Source: CAZSDW01 sp964605705
Lineage (GTDB): Bacteria > Fidelibacterota > UBA2242
Length of the DNA: 28,303 nt
Assembly (NCBI GenBank): GCA_964605705.1
Contig: CAZSDW010000036.1
Location: 1-28,303 of the forward strand
Direction: 5' to 3'
Positions 1 to 8,319 of this stretch are shown piece after piece. Below the pieces are notes generated by a model, which was not told the DNA's origin, did not search any database, and was given only the letters and a program-made list of their open reading frames with translations. A program made the translations under genes and the position numbers. Each line of letters opens with the position of its first letter. Position 1 is the stretch's first letter.

Positions 1-564
1 CTGGATCTTAAAACTCAGTATCTGGCGGCATTTTTCCAGTCGGTAACTTTAAGAACAGCCGGTTTTAATACGATTAATTTTGCCACGCTCCGGGCGCCGA
101 CATTGTTGATAATGATTCTGTTTATGTTTATCGGTGGTGCGTCAGGGTCAACTGCCGGCGGTGTCAAAGTAAATACCGTCGCGGTAATTTTTGCGTACCT
201 GAAATCAACACTTTACAATAAAAATGAAACAACTTTATTGAATAATTTTCTATCGAAAAGAATCATAAACAAATCGTTTTTAATATTATTATTGGCAACA
301 ACAGTGATCTTCATCGGAACATTTATTTTAAGTATGGTTGAACCGTTCCCGTTTGAAAATATATTGTTCGAAGTTGTGTCGGCATTTGGAACAGTCGGCT
401 TATCGACAGGCATCACAGGTAGTTTGACCCAGATCAGTAAATTGACAATTATTGTGCTGATGTTTATTGGCAGGATCGGACCGATGACCCTGATTCTCGC
501 ATTGTCTCAAAAACCTGATCAGATCAGGATAAAATATCCCGAAGGAAATATTTTAATCGGGTAA
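1..564 (+). CDS. ktrB: Potassium uptake channel subunit KtrB/TrkH (C-terminal part)
   Basis: The frame is open from base 1, so the gene begins outside the window; 187 C-terminal residues are visible. They contain two hallmarks of the TrkH/KtrB/HKT superfamily: selectivity-filter loops reading TLRTAGFNTI near the left edge and GTVGLSTGIT further on, and the glycine-rich gating segment GGASGSTAGGVK in between. Several hydrophobic membrane helices are evident. In this family the protein is the membrane pore for K+ (often Na+-coupled) and is gated by a ring of cytoplasmic RCK subunits. The next gene, 21 bases downstream, encodes a single-RCK-pair regulator of about 230 residues, which points to the Ktr type rather than the Trk type, where TrkA is about twice that length. 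The KtrB name is therefore partly by context. Confidence 0.93.
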   Translation: MDLKTQYLAAFFQSVTLRTAGFNTINFATLRAPTLLIMILFMFIGGASGSTAGGVKVNTVAVIFAYLKSTLYNKNETTLLNNFLSKRIINKSFLILLLATTVIFIGTFILSMVEPFPFENILFEVVSAFGTVGLSTGITGSLTQISKLTIIVLMFIGRIGPMTLILALSQKPDQIRIKYPEGNILIG

Positions 565-585
565 TCCCAAGAATAGGAGGAATAA

Positions 586-1278
586 ATGGCCAAAGAAAAA
601 GTATTTGCGGTTTTTGGATTAGGAACCTTTGGTCTGGAAGTCTGTCGCGTTATCTCGGAAAAAGGTGGTAAAGTCATTGCTATCGATAATCAGACTGAAC
701 TGATCGAAAAGGTAAAGAATCTGGTTACACAGGCGATTTTAATTGACAGTACTGACGAACAATCACTGAAAAATGCGCCCATTGAGGATATCGATGTAGC
801 CGTCGTTGGTATTGGACAGAATATAGAATCCAGTATTTTGACTACAGCCGTGTTGAAAAATCTTGGTGTGCCGTATATCATCGCCAGGGCAGTGTCTGAT
901 ATTCATGCCCAGGTGCTGAAGCAGGTTGGTGCAACAGAGGTTATTAATATTGAAATTGAAGAGGGCAAACGGATTGCCAGTCGAATGGTATCTCCCGATA
1001 TTCTTGATAAGGTGTATCTCGGTCAGAATCAAATCTTAGCCGAAGTTATCTGCTCAAAGAACATGTCCGGTAAAACGATTCTGGATATTGACCTCCGCAA
1101 AAAATTGAATGTCAATATAATTTCAATTAAGCATACCAGTACAAAAATTGATGAATTGGGTAATCCGGTCGTAGAAAATATTGTTGATTTTCCGGCTCCG
1201 ACAACGGTTATCCAAAAAGACGACATCCTGGTGGTTGTCGGCAGGGAAAAAGACATCGATAAATTGAAGGATATCTAA
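586..1278 (+). CDS. ktrA: Ktr potassium channel regulatory subunit (RCK protein)
   Basis: 230 residues, the usual length of KtrA. The N-terminal RCK domain starts with a Rossmann nucleotide-binding loop GLGTFG (residues 11-16) and an acidic residue at the end of the second strand (Asp34 in AIDNQ), as expected for NAD(H)/ATP/ADP binding. Residues from about 140 onward form the RCK_C (TrkA_C) domain. KtrA forms a cytoplasmic octameric ring that gates KtrB according to bound nucleotide. A good ribosome binding site (AGGAGG at 575-580) precedes the ATG. It follows ktrB by 21 bases and overlaps the next gene by one base (TAATG), so ktrB, ktrA and the PAS-like gene are very likely cotranscribed. 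Confidence 0.94.
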   Translation: MAKEKVFAVFGLGTFGLEVCRVISEKGGKVIAIDNQTELIEKVKNLVTQAILIDSTDEQSLKNAPIEDIDVAVVGIGQNIESSILTTAVLKNLGVPYIIARAVSDIHAQVLKQVGATEVINIEIEEGKRIASRMVSPDILDKVYLGQNQILAEVICSKNMSGKTILDIDLRKKLNVNIISIKHTSTKIDELGNPVVENIVDFPAPTTVIQKDDILVVVGREKDIDKLKDI

Positions 1279-2117
1279 TGTTTTTAATATCAAAAGGCAG
1301 AATCTATCTTTTATTTTTATGTGCGGTGCTGGCATTCCTGGCGCTTGGAATAAACAGTTATTTCAATTTCTCGAGAATCGGTCCCGGAGAAACCCTGTCT
1401 CTGAAATTTTTTGCAGAGAATTTTATTTATTATACCATCCTCATTGTCCTGTTACTGACGATTATTTTTATCACAATAATTACGAAAAGTAAGAACATTT
1501 GTAAAGAACTCGATAAAATTATTGAATTATCACGCCAGGGAAAATATTCCGGTGGAGCTCAGTTGAAAAAATTGGGCATACTCGGTGGTAAAATCATCGA
1601 TATTAACTCACAATTGAATTTACTCAATGAGATGAAGTCGCTGAAGATCAGCAGCTTATCGAGTACAATTAACTTTTTACTGGAAAAGTCCAAACAATCC
1701 GTATTATTACTGGATGCGCAGGGTATGGTGACTAAAATCAGCCGATATTTAATTGAACAATCGGGCATGCCTGAGAAAGATTTGATAAATAAATATGCGG
1801 AAGATATTTTTGAGAAATTCAAATACTCCAACTTAATTGTAGAGCTTAGAAAATCGAAATTTAGTATTCTGGAAAGTCCCATGATTCTGGATTCAATGGA
1901 AGAACCAATCAATGTTAATCTCGTGGTTTATCCGATATTTAATTATAAAAACGAAATCTCGAACTGTATTTGCACCCTGGTTTCGGATGAGGAGGTTGAG
2001 CAACTCGAACAACCGACTGCACTTCCTGAGATTTTACCACAGCCTAAGGAGACTGAAAAGAAAAAGAATTTACATGAACCGCAGTTTTTTAAGCGGTTTA
2101 CAGATATTTTCAGATAG
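1278..2117 (+). CDS. Two-TM membrane protein with PAS-like domain, in Ktr operon
   Basis: 279 residues. Two hydrophobic segments (about 8-28 and 48-68) flank a short loop, followed by a charged linker resembling a HAMP or coiled region. A PAS-like fold lies at about 130-235; it begins SVLLLDAQGMVTKIS, the usual PAS strand pattern. The tail is proline- and glutamate-rich and ends in a basic/aromatic stretch (FFKRFTDIFR). I see no histidine kinase, GGDEF or HTH domain after the PAS, so no output domain is evident. The start codon overlaps the ktrA stop (TAATG), implying translational coupling. Position between ktrA and corA suggests a role in sensing ion or membrane state, but that is inference; I do not recognise the exact family. 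Confidence 0.8.
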   Translation: MFLISKGRIYLLFLCAVLAFLALGINSYFNFSRIGPGETLSLKFFAENFIYYTILIVLLLTIIFITIITKSKNICKELDKIIELSRQGKYSGGAQLKKLGILGGKIIDINSQLNLLNEMKSLKISSLSSTINFLLEKSKQSVLLLDAQGMVTKISRYLIEQSGMPEKDLINKYAEDIFEKFKYSNLIVELRKSKFSILESPMILDSMEEPINVNLVVYPIFNYKNEISNCICTLVSDEEVEQLEQPTALPEILPQPKETEKKKNLHEPQFFKRFTDIFR

Positions 2118-2134
2118 ACCTGAGGAATAAACTT

Positions 2135-3196
2135 ATGAAAATAATTAAAAAACGCAGAACAATCCCAGGGGCGTTACCGGGTACTTTGGAATATATTGGT
2201 GACAGTCAGGATAAAAAGATCACTGTAACTGATATTAACTATAACGGCGATGAAATTATCGAGACGCTTGTGACTGATTTATCCGAACTTGAAACCTGTC
2301 TTAGAAGTGATACGGTCAGTTGGGTGAATATTAATGGTTTGAATAATATGGAAATGATTGAAGAAATCGGGAGAATCTTCAATATTCATCCTCTGGTGCT
2401 TGAAGATATCGTCAACACCGATCATCGTCCGAAGTTCGAGGAGTATGATGATAATTTTTATTTAATTGTAAAAATGCTTACTTATGATAGACAACACCGG
2501 GAAATTAACAGTGAACAGGTCAGTTTTATTCTGGGCGAAAATTATCTGTTGACATTTCAGGAAATCGAAGGTGATGTCTTTGATATTATCCGCGAAAGAA
2601 TCCGGAAGGCTAAAGGGCGAATCAGACGAGAGAAATCCGACTATCTGAGCTACGCGCTGATTGATGCCATCGTCGATAATTATTTTATTGTCCTGGAAAA
2701 TATTGCAGATGAAACTGAAACAATTGAAGATAAACTGCTGAAAAATACCTCATCTTTAATCATTCAACGGATTTATGAATTAAAACGGCAATTGATAAAT
2801 TTAAGAAAATCTGTCTGGCCGCTGCGTGAAATTCTCAGCAACATCGACCGTACCGAATCTGAGCTATTTCAAGACAGTTCGAAACTGTATTTTCGCGATG
2901 TTTACGACCACACGATTCATATAATCGATACGATTGAAAATCTGCGTGATATCGTTACGGGAATGCTTGATCTCTATTTATCTTCCGTCAGCAACAAGAT
3001 GAATGAGGTGATGAAGGTTCTAACGATTATTGCGACAATATTTATTCCATTGACTTTTATTGCCGGCATATACGGGATGAATTTTCAATTTATGCCTGAA
3101 TTATCCTTCAAGTATGGATATCCTGTAGTCCTGTTGATAATGGCGCTGGTTGGCATTGTTATGCTGGTATTCTTCAAACGAAAAAAGTGGTTTTAA
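2135..3196 (+). CDS. corA: CorA family magnesium/cobalt transporter
   Basis: 353 residues, typical for CorA. A large soluble N-terminal funnel domain is followed by two membrane helices at the C-terminus (about 295-315 and 325-347) joined by the signature YGMN (residues 313-316), then the periplasmic loop FQFMPEL and a basic end KRKKWF. CorA pentamers carry Mg2+, Co2+ or Ni2+ inward. The ATG is preceded by TGAGGA (2120-2125) and lies 17 bases after the PAS-like gene, so it can be read as the last gene of the ktr operon, placing K+ and Mg2+ transport under one transcript. It converges with the next, minus-strand gene; only about 20 bases separate the stops, and I see no clear terminator hairpin there. 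Confidence 0.95.
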   Translation: MKIIKKRRTIPGALPGTLEYIGDSQDKKITVTDINYNGDEIIETLVTDLSELETCLRSDTVSWVNINGLNNMEMIEEIGRIFNIHPLVLEDIVNTDHRPKFEEYDDNFYLIVKMLTYDRQHREINSEQVSFILGENYLLTFQEIEGDVFDIIRERIRKAKGRIRREKSDYLSYALIDAIVDNYFIVLENIADETETIEDKLLKNTSSLIIQRIYELKRQLINLRKSVWPLREILSNIDRTESELFQDSSKLYFRDVYDHTIHIIDTIENLRDIVTGMLDLYLSSVSNKMNEVMKVLTIIATIFIPLTFIAGIYGMNFQFMPELSFKYGYPVVLLIMALVGIVMLVFFKRKKWF

Positions 3197-3217
3197 TCCG
3201 GAAACAACAGCCCCGTT

Positions 3218-3685
3218 TTAATGCATCTCAAAATGGACGATTATCGGACTGACTAAGCGATTGTAGTCTTCGAATTTCTGCTTGATTACATCCATGTGAT
3301 TACAGGCATTATATGCGATATCTTCATTCGTCGTCAAATCCGAAGCGATATAAGTATCCATATCATAGAGATTTCCAAAAGGCGGCATCGCACCGGTTTC
3401 ACAATCAGGAAACAATTTACGGAATTCTTCCTCAGTCGCCAGTTCAACTTTTTGAGCGTGCAGTTGATGAGCAAATTCTTTGAATACAATCCGATCGTTG
3501 GCGGGTAATACTGCCAACGCCATTTTCCCATCAATTTTGATAATAATTGATTTCACCAGTACATCTCCGGGAATGTGGACGGCTGCTGCAACTCGCTGAG
3601 CGGTATAGGCTTTGGGATGGTGAGTCAGGGTGAAAGGTACGCTGTTTTTTTTAAGAAATGTTATGATGCGCTTATTCTCTGGCAT
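3218..3685 (-). CDS. YbaK/EbsC-type aminoacyl-tRNA deacylase
   Basis: 155 residues from the chosen start. The family covers freestanding trans-editing proteins (YbaK, ProX, PrdX) that hydrolyse mischarged tRNAs such as Cys- or Ala-tRNAPro. The signature DCETGAMPPFG, the conserved lysine in VKSIIIKIDG and the early sequence LTHHPKAYTAQ support membership. A longer frame starts at 3697, but that upstream ATG lies inside a GGAGG ribosome binding site placed five bases before the ATG at 3685, so 3685 is the better start. It is divergent from the aldolase gene and convergent with corA, hence probably monocistronic. Which amino acid it edits cannot be told from the sequence. Confidence 0.9.
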   Translation of the reverse strand: MPENKRIITFLKKNSVPFTLTHHPKAYTAQRVAAAVHIPGDVLVKSIIIKIDGKMALAVLPANDRIVFKEFAHQLHAQKVELATEEEFRKLFPDCETGAMPPFGNLYDMDTYIASDLTTNEDIAYNACNHMDVIKQKFEDYNRLVSPIIVHFEMH

Positions 3686-3861
3686 TTGAACCTCCATCTT
3701 TGCTTATTATCAATATATGGCATGTAAGAATAAACTGCAATAATGTCAGGTATTTCAATAGATTGAATTTTGGAAGATATTGTTTTATTTGTTCGAAAAG
3801 GCGGTTATATTTAACACAGAATTTTATTGAGATAAAAAGATCTATTGAAAGGAGTTCTGAT

Positions 3862-4890
3862 ATGCCTGTTGTTGATTTTAAAAAATATGTTGCCATGCTT
3901 GAGAAAGCCCAGAAAGAGGCTTATGCCTATCCGGCAATTAATATTACCACGACGGATACAATTAACGCTGCTATTGAAGGATTGGTAGCGGCAAACAGTG
4001 ATGGAATAATCCAGGTATCGACCGGCGGTGGTCAACACGCTACCGGAAATTTAAAGGATGCCGTATTAGGTGCAATTACTTTGGCGGAACACATTCATCG
4101 AATTGCTGATCGCTATGATATCAATATCGCGCTGCACACGGATCATTGTCAAACCGATAAAATTGATACCTTTCTAAAACCGTTGATTGCGGAAACTGCA
4201 AGACGTCGCGCCGCCGGGCAGCCCAACTTGTTTAATAGTCATATGTACGATGGCAGCGCTGTTCCGTTAAAGGAGAATATGCAGCATGCCGTGGAATTGT
4301 TAAAACTCTGTGCTGAAAACGAGATAATCCTTGAAGTTGAAGCCGGTGTCGTTGGTGGCGAGGAAGATGGCGTAAATGCCGAAAATGTTGGTAAGGAGAA
4401 ACTTTATACAACTCCCGCCGATATGATTGCAGTTTATGAAGCCCTGAACTCTGTCAAAGGAGCAAAATACATGTTTGCGGCAACTTTTGGAAATGTTCAC
4501 GGTGTCTATAAACCGGGTAATGTAGTTCTCAAACCGACGATTCTTAAAGAAGGGCAAGAAGCCGTTACGGATAAATATGGAGAGGCTGCCCGTTTCTTTC
4601 TGGTATTTCATGGTGGTTCCGGCTCGACCATTGAAGATATTCATGAAACGCTTAATTATGGCGTGATAAAAATGAATATCGATACCGATACCCAGTACGC
4701 ATTTACCCGACCGGTTGTGGATCATATGTTCATGAACTATGATAAGGTACTGAAGGTCGAAGGTGAAGTTGGTGTTAAAAAGCTCTACGATCCCCGTGCC
4801 TGGTTAAAAGCCGGTCGCAAAGGTATGGCTGACCGCGTTGTCCGGGCGTGCAATGAGCTCAAATCTGCCGGCAAGAGTATGGGACGGTAA
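3862..4890 (+). CDS. fbaA: Class II fructose-bisphosphate aldolase
   Basis: 342 residues, close to the E. coli FbaA length. It carries the zinc/active-site motif LHTDHC, the block EVEAGVVGGEEDG, the segment FGNVHGVYKPGNV, the phosphate-binding HGGSGS and MNIDTDTQYAF. Together these define the longer FbaA-like class II (Zn-dependent) group, which interconverts fructose-1,6-bisphosphate with dihydroxyacetone phosphate and glyceraldehyde-3-phosphate in glycolysis/gluconeogenesis. The open frame runs upstream to 3700, but AAAGGAG at 3848-3854 sits at the right distance from ATG 3862, and homologous sequence begins there. It is followed by a strong hairpin terminator, so this is likely a single-gene unit. 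Confidence 0.96.
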   Translation: MPVVDFKKYVAMLEKAQKEAYAYPAINITTTDTINAAIEGLVAANSDGIIQVSTGGGQHATGNLKDAVLGAITLAEHIHRIADRYDINIALHTDHCQTDKIDTFLKPLIAETARRRAAGQPNLFNSHMYDGSAVPLKENMQHAVELLKLCAENEIILEVEAGVVGGEEDGVNAENVGKEKLYTTPADMIAVYEALNSVKGAKYMFAATFGNVHGVYKPGNVVLKPTILKEGQEAVTDKYGEAARFFLVFHGGSGSTIEDIHETLNYGVIKMNIDTDTQYAFTRPVVDHMFMNYDKVLKVEGEVGVKKLYDPRAWLKAGRKGMADRVVRACNELKSAGKSMGR

Positions 4891-4904
4891 AATGTTTAAT
4901 AAAA

Positions 4905-4932
4905 CTTTACGGAAGTTGACACTTTCGTAAAG
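4905..4932 (+). other. Hairpin without U-tract after fbaA
   Basis: An 11 bp stem (4905-4915 with 4922-4932; one G-T wobble) closes a 6-base loop. It begins 14 bases after the fbaA stop and just before the terminator hairpin. It lacks a following T run, so it more likely protects the 3' end of the mRNA than terminates transcription. Confidence 0.55.
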
Positions 4933-4941
4933 ATAATTATA

Positions 4942-4977
4942 AACCTGGTTTATGGGTTTCTGTAAGCCAGGTTTTTC
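4942..4977 (+). terminator. Rho-independent terminator of fbaA
   Basis: Stem AACCTGGTTTA pairs with TAAGCCAGGTT (11 bp, one G-T wobble) around a 10-base loop, and is followed directly by TTTTTCTT. It lies 51 bases beyond the fbaA stop and ends 13 bases before the methyltransferase start, so the latter either has its own promoter or relies on read-through. Confidence 0.85.
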
Positions 4978-4990
4978 TTAAGGATTGATT

Positions 4991-6136
4991 TTGAAAACAT
5001 TCGAATATCTCCGTTCCCAACGGTATTTTGCTCAGATTGCCGGTGGTATGGAGGAACTGGGACAAAAAGAACTTATTGAACTGGGAGCGGCTGATGTCAA
5101 AACCAGTTATCGGGGACTGTACTTTAATGCCGGAAAAGAGGCTATCTACCGGATTAATTATTCTTCCCGGTTAATAACCAGGGTGCTGGCACCTTTACTG
5201 ACCTTTGATTGCCATAGCGCCGATTATCTGTACAAGACCGCGATGTCAATTCCCTGGCATGAAATATTCAGTGTCGATCGAACCTTTGCGGTTTTTGCAT
5301 CGGTTTCACATAGTAATATCACACACTCGAAATATGCTGCCTTACGATTGAAGGATGCCATCGTGGATTATTTTAAGGAATTGAAGGGTAGCAGACCGAA
5401 TGTGGAAAAACTGACACCCGATGTCTGGCTAAATTTGCATATTGAACGAAACCGGGCGGTGATCAGTCTGGATACATCGGGCGGATCACTTCATCGTCGC
5501 GGCTATCGTTCTCGAGCCGGTTCAGCACCGATGCAGGAGACCCTGTCGGCGGCGATTATCCGGTTGACCGAGTGGAATGGTGAAAAACCGCTTTATGATC
5601 CGATGTGTGGTTCCGGAACGCTGCTCATCGAAGCATTGATGAAATACTGTTGCATTCCATCCGGGATCAACCGCAGGCAGTGGGGCTTTGAATTTCTGCC
5701 TGATTATGACAGTAAACTCTGGCACAATATTCGACAAAAACTGGACTGGAAAATCCGACCATTGCCAGAAGGATTGATTGCCGGCAGTGATATTTCAAAA
5801 CCGGCAATTTCGGATGCACATGCAAATTGTTCGAATTTTCAAAGCGGTAATAACATTGCTCTGAGTACAACAGATTTTCGATTAATTGATGGTATCAATG
5901 ACAGTATCATTGTGACGAATCCACCCTATGGTATTCGATTGGACAGGGGAAAAGATTTAAACGGTTTTTATCGGAACCTTGGGGATTTTCTTAAAAAGTC
6001 ATGTCAGGGATCCATGGCATTTATCTATTTTGGTGATCGTGAATATATAAAAAATATCGGTTTAAAATCTTCCTGGAAAATTCCCCTTGTGAATGGCGCT
6101 CTGGATGGACGGTTGGTCAAGTACGAATTGTATTAG
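4991..6136 (+). CDS. THUMP-domain 23S rRNA N2-guanine methyltransferase (RlmL N-terminal-like)
   Basis: 381 residues. Residues about 45-155 fit a THUMP RNA-binding domain; the C-terminal half is a Rossmann methyltransferase with SAM-binding DPMCGSGT (from residue 203) and the catalytic NPPYG (from residue 310), characteristic of N2-guanine methylation of RNA by the RlmL/YpsC (COG0116) family. It corresponds to the N-terminal RlmL half of the fused E. coli RlmKL; no RlmK-like domain is present. Both candidate starts are TTG: AAGGA at 4980-4984 overlaps 4985 but has a 6-base gap to 4991, so 4991 is chosen. These proteins are often misannotated as DNA methylases. Confidence 0.9.
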   Translation: MKTFEYLRSQRYFAQIAGGMEELGQKELIELGAADVKTSYRGLYFNAGKEAIYRINYSSRLITRVLAPLLTFDCHSADYLYKTAMSIPWHEIFSVDRTFAVFASVSHSNITHSKYAALRLKDAIVDYFKELKGSRPNVEKLTPDVWLNLHIERNRAVISLDTSGGSLHRRGYRSRAGSAPMQETLSAAIIRLTEWNGEKPLYDPMCGSGTLLIEALMKYCCIPSGINRRQWGFEFLPDYDSKLWHNIRQKLDWKIRPLPEGLIAGSDISKPAISDAHANCSNFQSGNNIALSTTDFRLIDGINDSIIVTNPPYGIRLDRGKDLNGFYRNLGDFLKKSCQGSMAFIYFGDREYIKNIGLKSSWKIPLVNGALDGRLVKYELY

Positions 6137-6292
6137 CCACTAGGACACTAAGAATTTGCAAAGAGCGCGAAGAAAGATTAAACGAATGTCGGGGGGTATA
6201 ACATGTTATGCCCAATCATTAACAGGATGCTTGGCGATTGTAAGTAAAAAACATTCCGTTGCAGAACTACGGAACAAGAAAAGACGAAGCGC

Positions 6293-6317
6293 GTCATTTC
6301 GAAGGAGGGACGACTGA
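6293..6317 (+). repeat. Dispersed repeat, GTCATTTCGA family, copy 1
   Basis: A 25-base unit beginning GTCATTTCGA and ending GACTGA matches the unit at 6399-6423 at 22 of 25 positions by eye. Similar GTCATTTCGA-led interspersed elements are common in environmental bacterial genomes; function unknown. Confidence 0.7.
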
Positions 6318-6398
6318 CCCATGCTACACGTCGTTTTCCTCTACACTTTGTTACGCCGGACAAGTCGCATGGCAAAGGAATTGTAATAGATAAGTGCT

Positions 6399-6423
6399 GT
6401 CATTTCGATGGAGGAATGACTGA
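6399..6423 (+). repeat. Dispersed repeat, GTCATTTCGA family, copy 2
   Basis: Second copy of the 25-base unit, 106 bases after the first, differing at three positions. Unlike copy 1 it leads straight into the GAGAAATCG hairpin at 6427-6462, so the full element may be repeat plus hairpin, with copy 1 a fragment. Confidence 0.7.
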
Positions 6424-6426
6424 GAA

Positions 6427-6462
6427 ATCGCGTCAAACCAGTGCGACTTTATCTGACGCGAT
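6427..6462 (+). repeat. Structured palindromic element, copy 1
   Basis: A perfect 9 bp inverted repeat, ATCGCGTCA with TGACGCGAT, around an 18-base loop containing CAGTGCG. It shares flanks, stem ends and loop core with the element at 6567-6600, while the inner stem differs with pairing kept. Confidence 0.75.
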
Positions 6463-6556
6463 CTCTCTCCCGCAGCGGCGGGAATCGAGAAGACCAAAAA
6501 AGGATGTCATCCCAATCGAATGAAGTGAGGACCCTTTTCTCTTAAAACAGTACACA

Positions 6557-6615
6557 GGGCAAGGGAATCGGCTTAGATCAGTGCGCTGATTTAAGCCGAT
6601 CTGATCTCCTTGTCC
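6557..6615 (+). repeat. Structured palindromic element, copy 2
   Basis: The inner stem ATCGGCTTA (6567-6575) pairs perfectly with TAAGCCGAT (6592-6600) around a 16-base loop that again contains CAGTGCG. An outer stem, GGGCAAGG (6557-6564) with CCTTGTCC (6608-6615; one G-T wobble), closes it across an asymmetric internal loop. It is related to the element at 6427-6462. Confidence 0.75.
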
Positions 6616-6678
6616 TACGAAATAGGATGAAGCAGGATCATTCCGACTTGCCGTTATTCGAGGTGACAGCCAACCTCG

Positions 6679-8319
6679 TCATTCGCTGGTACCGGGAGAA
6701 AACCGGACCAGCCCACTCTCATTATTGGCGGCATCAATGGCGGAAATGAAGTACTGTTGATGAATATTGATCGTATCTGTTTTCGTCTGAAAATAGCTAA
6801 ATTTTCCGGGTATTATTGAAAAAATAGACGAACCATCACTGACATCAACTTCATTTTCGGCAGATGAATAAATCACGTAATTGCGAATGAAATTTCCCTT
6901 ATCAAGCAAAATCGCCTTTTTCCAACGGAAAACCAGATTCAGGCTGTCTTTTAATACAATGCAGGAATCAGGAGCCGATGGTGGATTTTCAAATTTCCAG
7001 GGCAATGCCGGTGGTAAAGCAGGATATTGAAATTTCGTGGTTCTGACACTGTTCCATTGCAAACTATCGACAGAACTAACTGCAAAAAAGACCACGCCGT
7101 TCAGACCGATATCGCGGCTGTCCTGAATTTCTTCGAGAACTTCATCAAAGGGCAATGTATAAGCGCCTAATCCGGCAGCAATCGGCTGATCGATATTTGG
7201 CAGGTTTTTCCAGTTTTGGATTAATTTTTGGAAACCACCGCTGCTGCGAGAACGGTATGTCATGGGAATAATCAGGTCGATTTTGTCAATTTCAGCCCAC
7301 CGGGCAACATCCTGGTAGGCTTTTTTATAACCACTCCATCCCGGCTGATTATAATTACCTATAACGGCTGCAGATACTGTGAGCCATGGTTTAATGGACA
7401 TCAAAGCATTATAGGTTTCGGCAAGAAAAGTGGTGATCTGTTCGCGCTGCCAGTCATCCCAGTTCAGTCGCAGTGGATTGGAATGTGGTGAATTGAATAA
7501 CGCGACGCTGACTGGATCATGGGAATAGCCATTCTGATCGGCACGTTCAGGATAGCGAATATAATCGAAGTGAATCCCGTCAATATCGTACTTGGAACAG
7601 ATGTCCATACAGACATTTTTAATATGTTTCCTGACTTCAGGATTTCCGGGCGAAAAGCCGACATAATGGCTGATTAATTCCATTGGATAACCATTTTCAT
7701 CACAGACCAGCCAATCCGGGTGAAGATTGTAGGGATGGGACGGTGAACTCGGACCGGGTGCCGATTTTCCGCGCCAGGCAGGAAACGTATTGATCCAGGC
7801 ATGGAGCTCGAGGTTCAATTCATGCGCGGTGCTGACCGCAAATTGAAGCGGATCCCAACCGGGATCTTCCCCTGACGTTTCGGACAGCATAAAACTCCAC
7901 GGCTCATAGCTGGAATGATAAAAAGCGTCCGCTGCGCCCCTGACCTGAAAAAAAACCGTATTGCAGTTTGCAGCCTTGACTAATTGAAACTGTTTGCGAA
8001 TATAATTCTGAATAATTTTCGGATCAGTCGTATTCAGTGACTGAGTATAATCAAAACGACTCATCCAGACTCCCCGCAATTCTCTGGAAGGTGGACTTAC
8101 CATTTTGAGTACTTTTTCCTCAATTGGCGCCGGTCTTTCGACAATGGCGAAAATGATCAGTATTATTAAAATAGTCCCCAATCCGATAGCAAGGTATTTG
8201 ATCAGTTCGATGGTGTTTTTCTCAAGTTTTATCAGATGTTTCGGGAACTTTTTTCTAATAAAGTGGAGAGCGCGGGATAAGATCTGATAGATAGAATTCA
8301 TAATTTCAAATTTAGACAT
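6679..8319 (-). CDS. Membrane-anchored GHL10-type glycosyl hydrolase-like protein (DUF187)
   Basis: 546 residues. A charged N-terminus is followed by one hydrophobic segment (about 42-61), an uncleaved signal anchor placing the rest outside the cytoplasm. Residues about 78-400 form a TIM-barrel-like domain of the GHL10/DUF187 (YngK-like) family: it begins ELRGVWMSRFDY, includes FFQVRGAADAFY and LHAWINTFPAW, and has the family motif DGIHFDYIRYP. Residues about 440-540 look like a fibronectin-type III domain (ISAIDAANNESG). The family is thought to act on polysaccharide or peptidoglycan-like substrates, but the substrate is not defined by sequence. It is transcribed away from glgP, and its 3' end faces the repeat region. 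Confidence 0.88.
   Translation of the reverse strand: MSKFEIMNSIYQILSRALHFIRKKFPKHLIKLEKNTIELIKYLAIGLGTILIILIIFAIVERPAPIEEKVLKMVSPPSRELRGVWMSRFDYTQSLNTTDPKIIQNYIRKQFQLVKAANCNTVFFQVRGAADAFYHSSYEPWSFMLSETSGEDPGWDPLQFAVSTAHELNLELHAWINTFPAWRGKSAPGPSSPSHPYNLHPDWLVCDENGYPMELISHYVGFSPGNPEVRKHIKNVCMDICSKYDIDGIHFDYIRYPERADQNGYSHDPVSVALFNSPHSNPLRLNWDDWQREQITTFLAETYNALMSIKPWLTVSAAVIGNYNQPGWSGYKKAYQDVARWAEIDKIDLIIPMTYRSRSSGGFQKLIQNWKNLPNIDQPIAAGLGAYTLPFDEVLEEIQDSRDIGLNGVVFFAVSSVDSLQWNSVRTTKFQYPALPPALPWKFENPPSAPDSCIVLKDSLNLVFRWKKAILLDKGNFIRNYVIYSSAENEVDVSDGSSIFSIIPGKFSYFQTKTDTINIHQQYFISAIDAANNESGLVRFSPGTSE

Larger units (their letters stand above)
6137..6678. other. 542 bp gene-free repeat-rich region between convergent genes
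   Basis: Both flanking genes end here. The stretch carries no convincing coding frame; it is a mosaic of dispersed repeats and hairpins, described separately (25 bp direct repeats at 6293 and 6399, hairpins at 6427-6462 and 6557-6615). A further fragment near 6504-6535 reads like another variant of the same class of dispersed element (TGTCATCCCAATCGAATGA and following). Such elements commonly gather between convergent gene ends where insertion is tolerated. Confidence 0.7.

Noticed and set aside
3197..3217. Bidirectional terminator between corA and the YbaK-type gene
   Set aside because: Only about 20 bases are available and I could not find an inverted repeat with a T run.
6178..6375. 65-codon minus-strand open frame in the 542 bp gap
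   Set aside because: It overlaps the GTCATTTCGA repeat and has no family features; the region reads as repeat mosaic.
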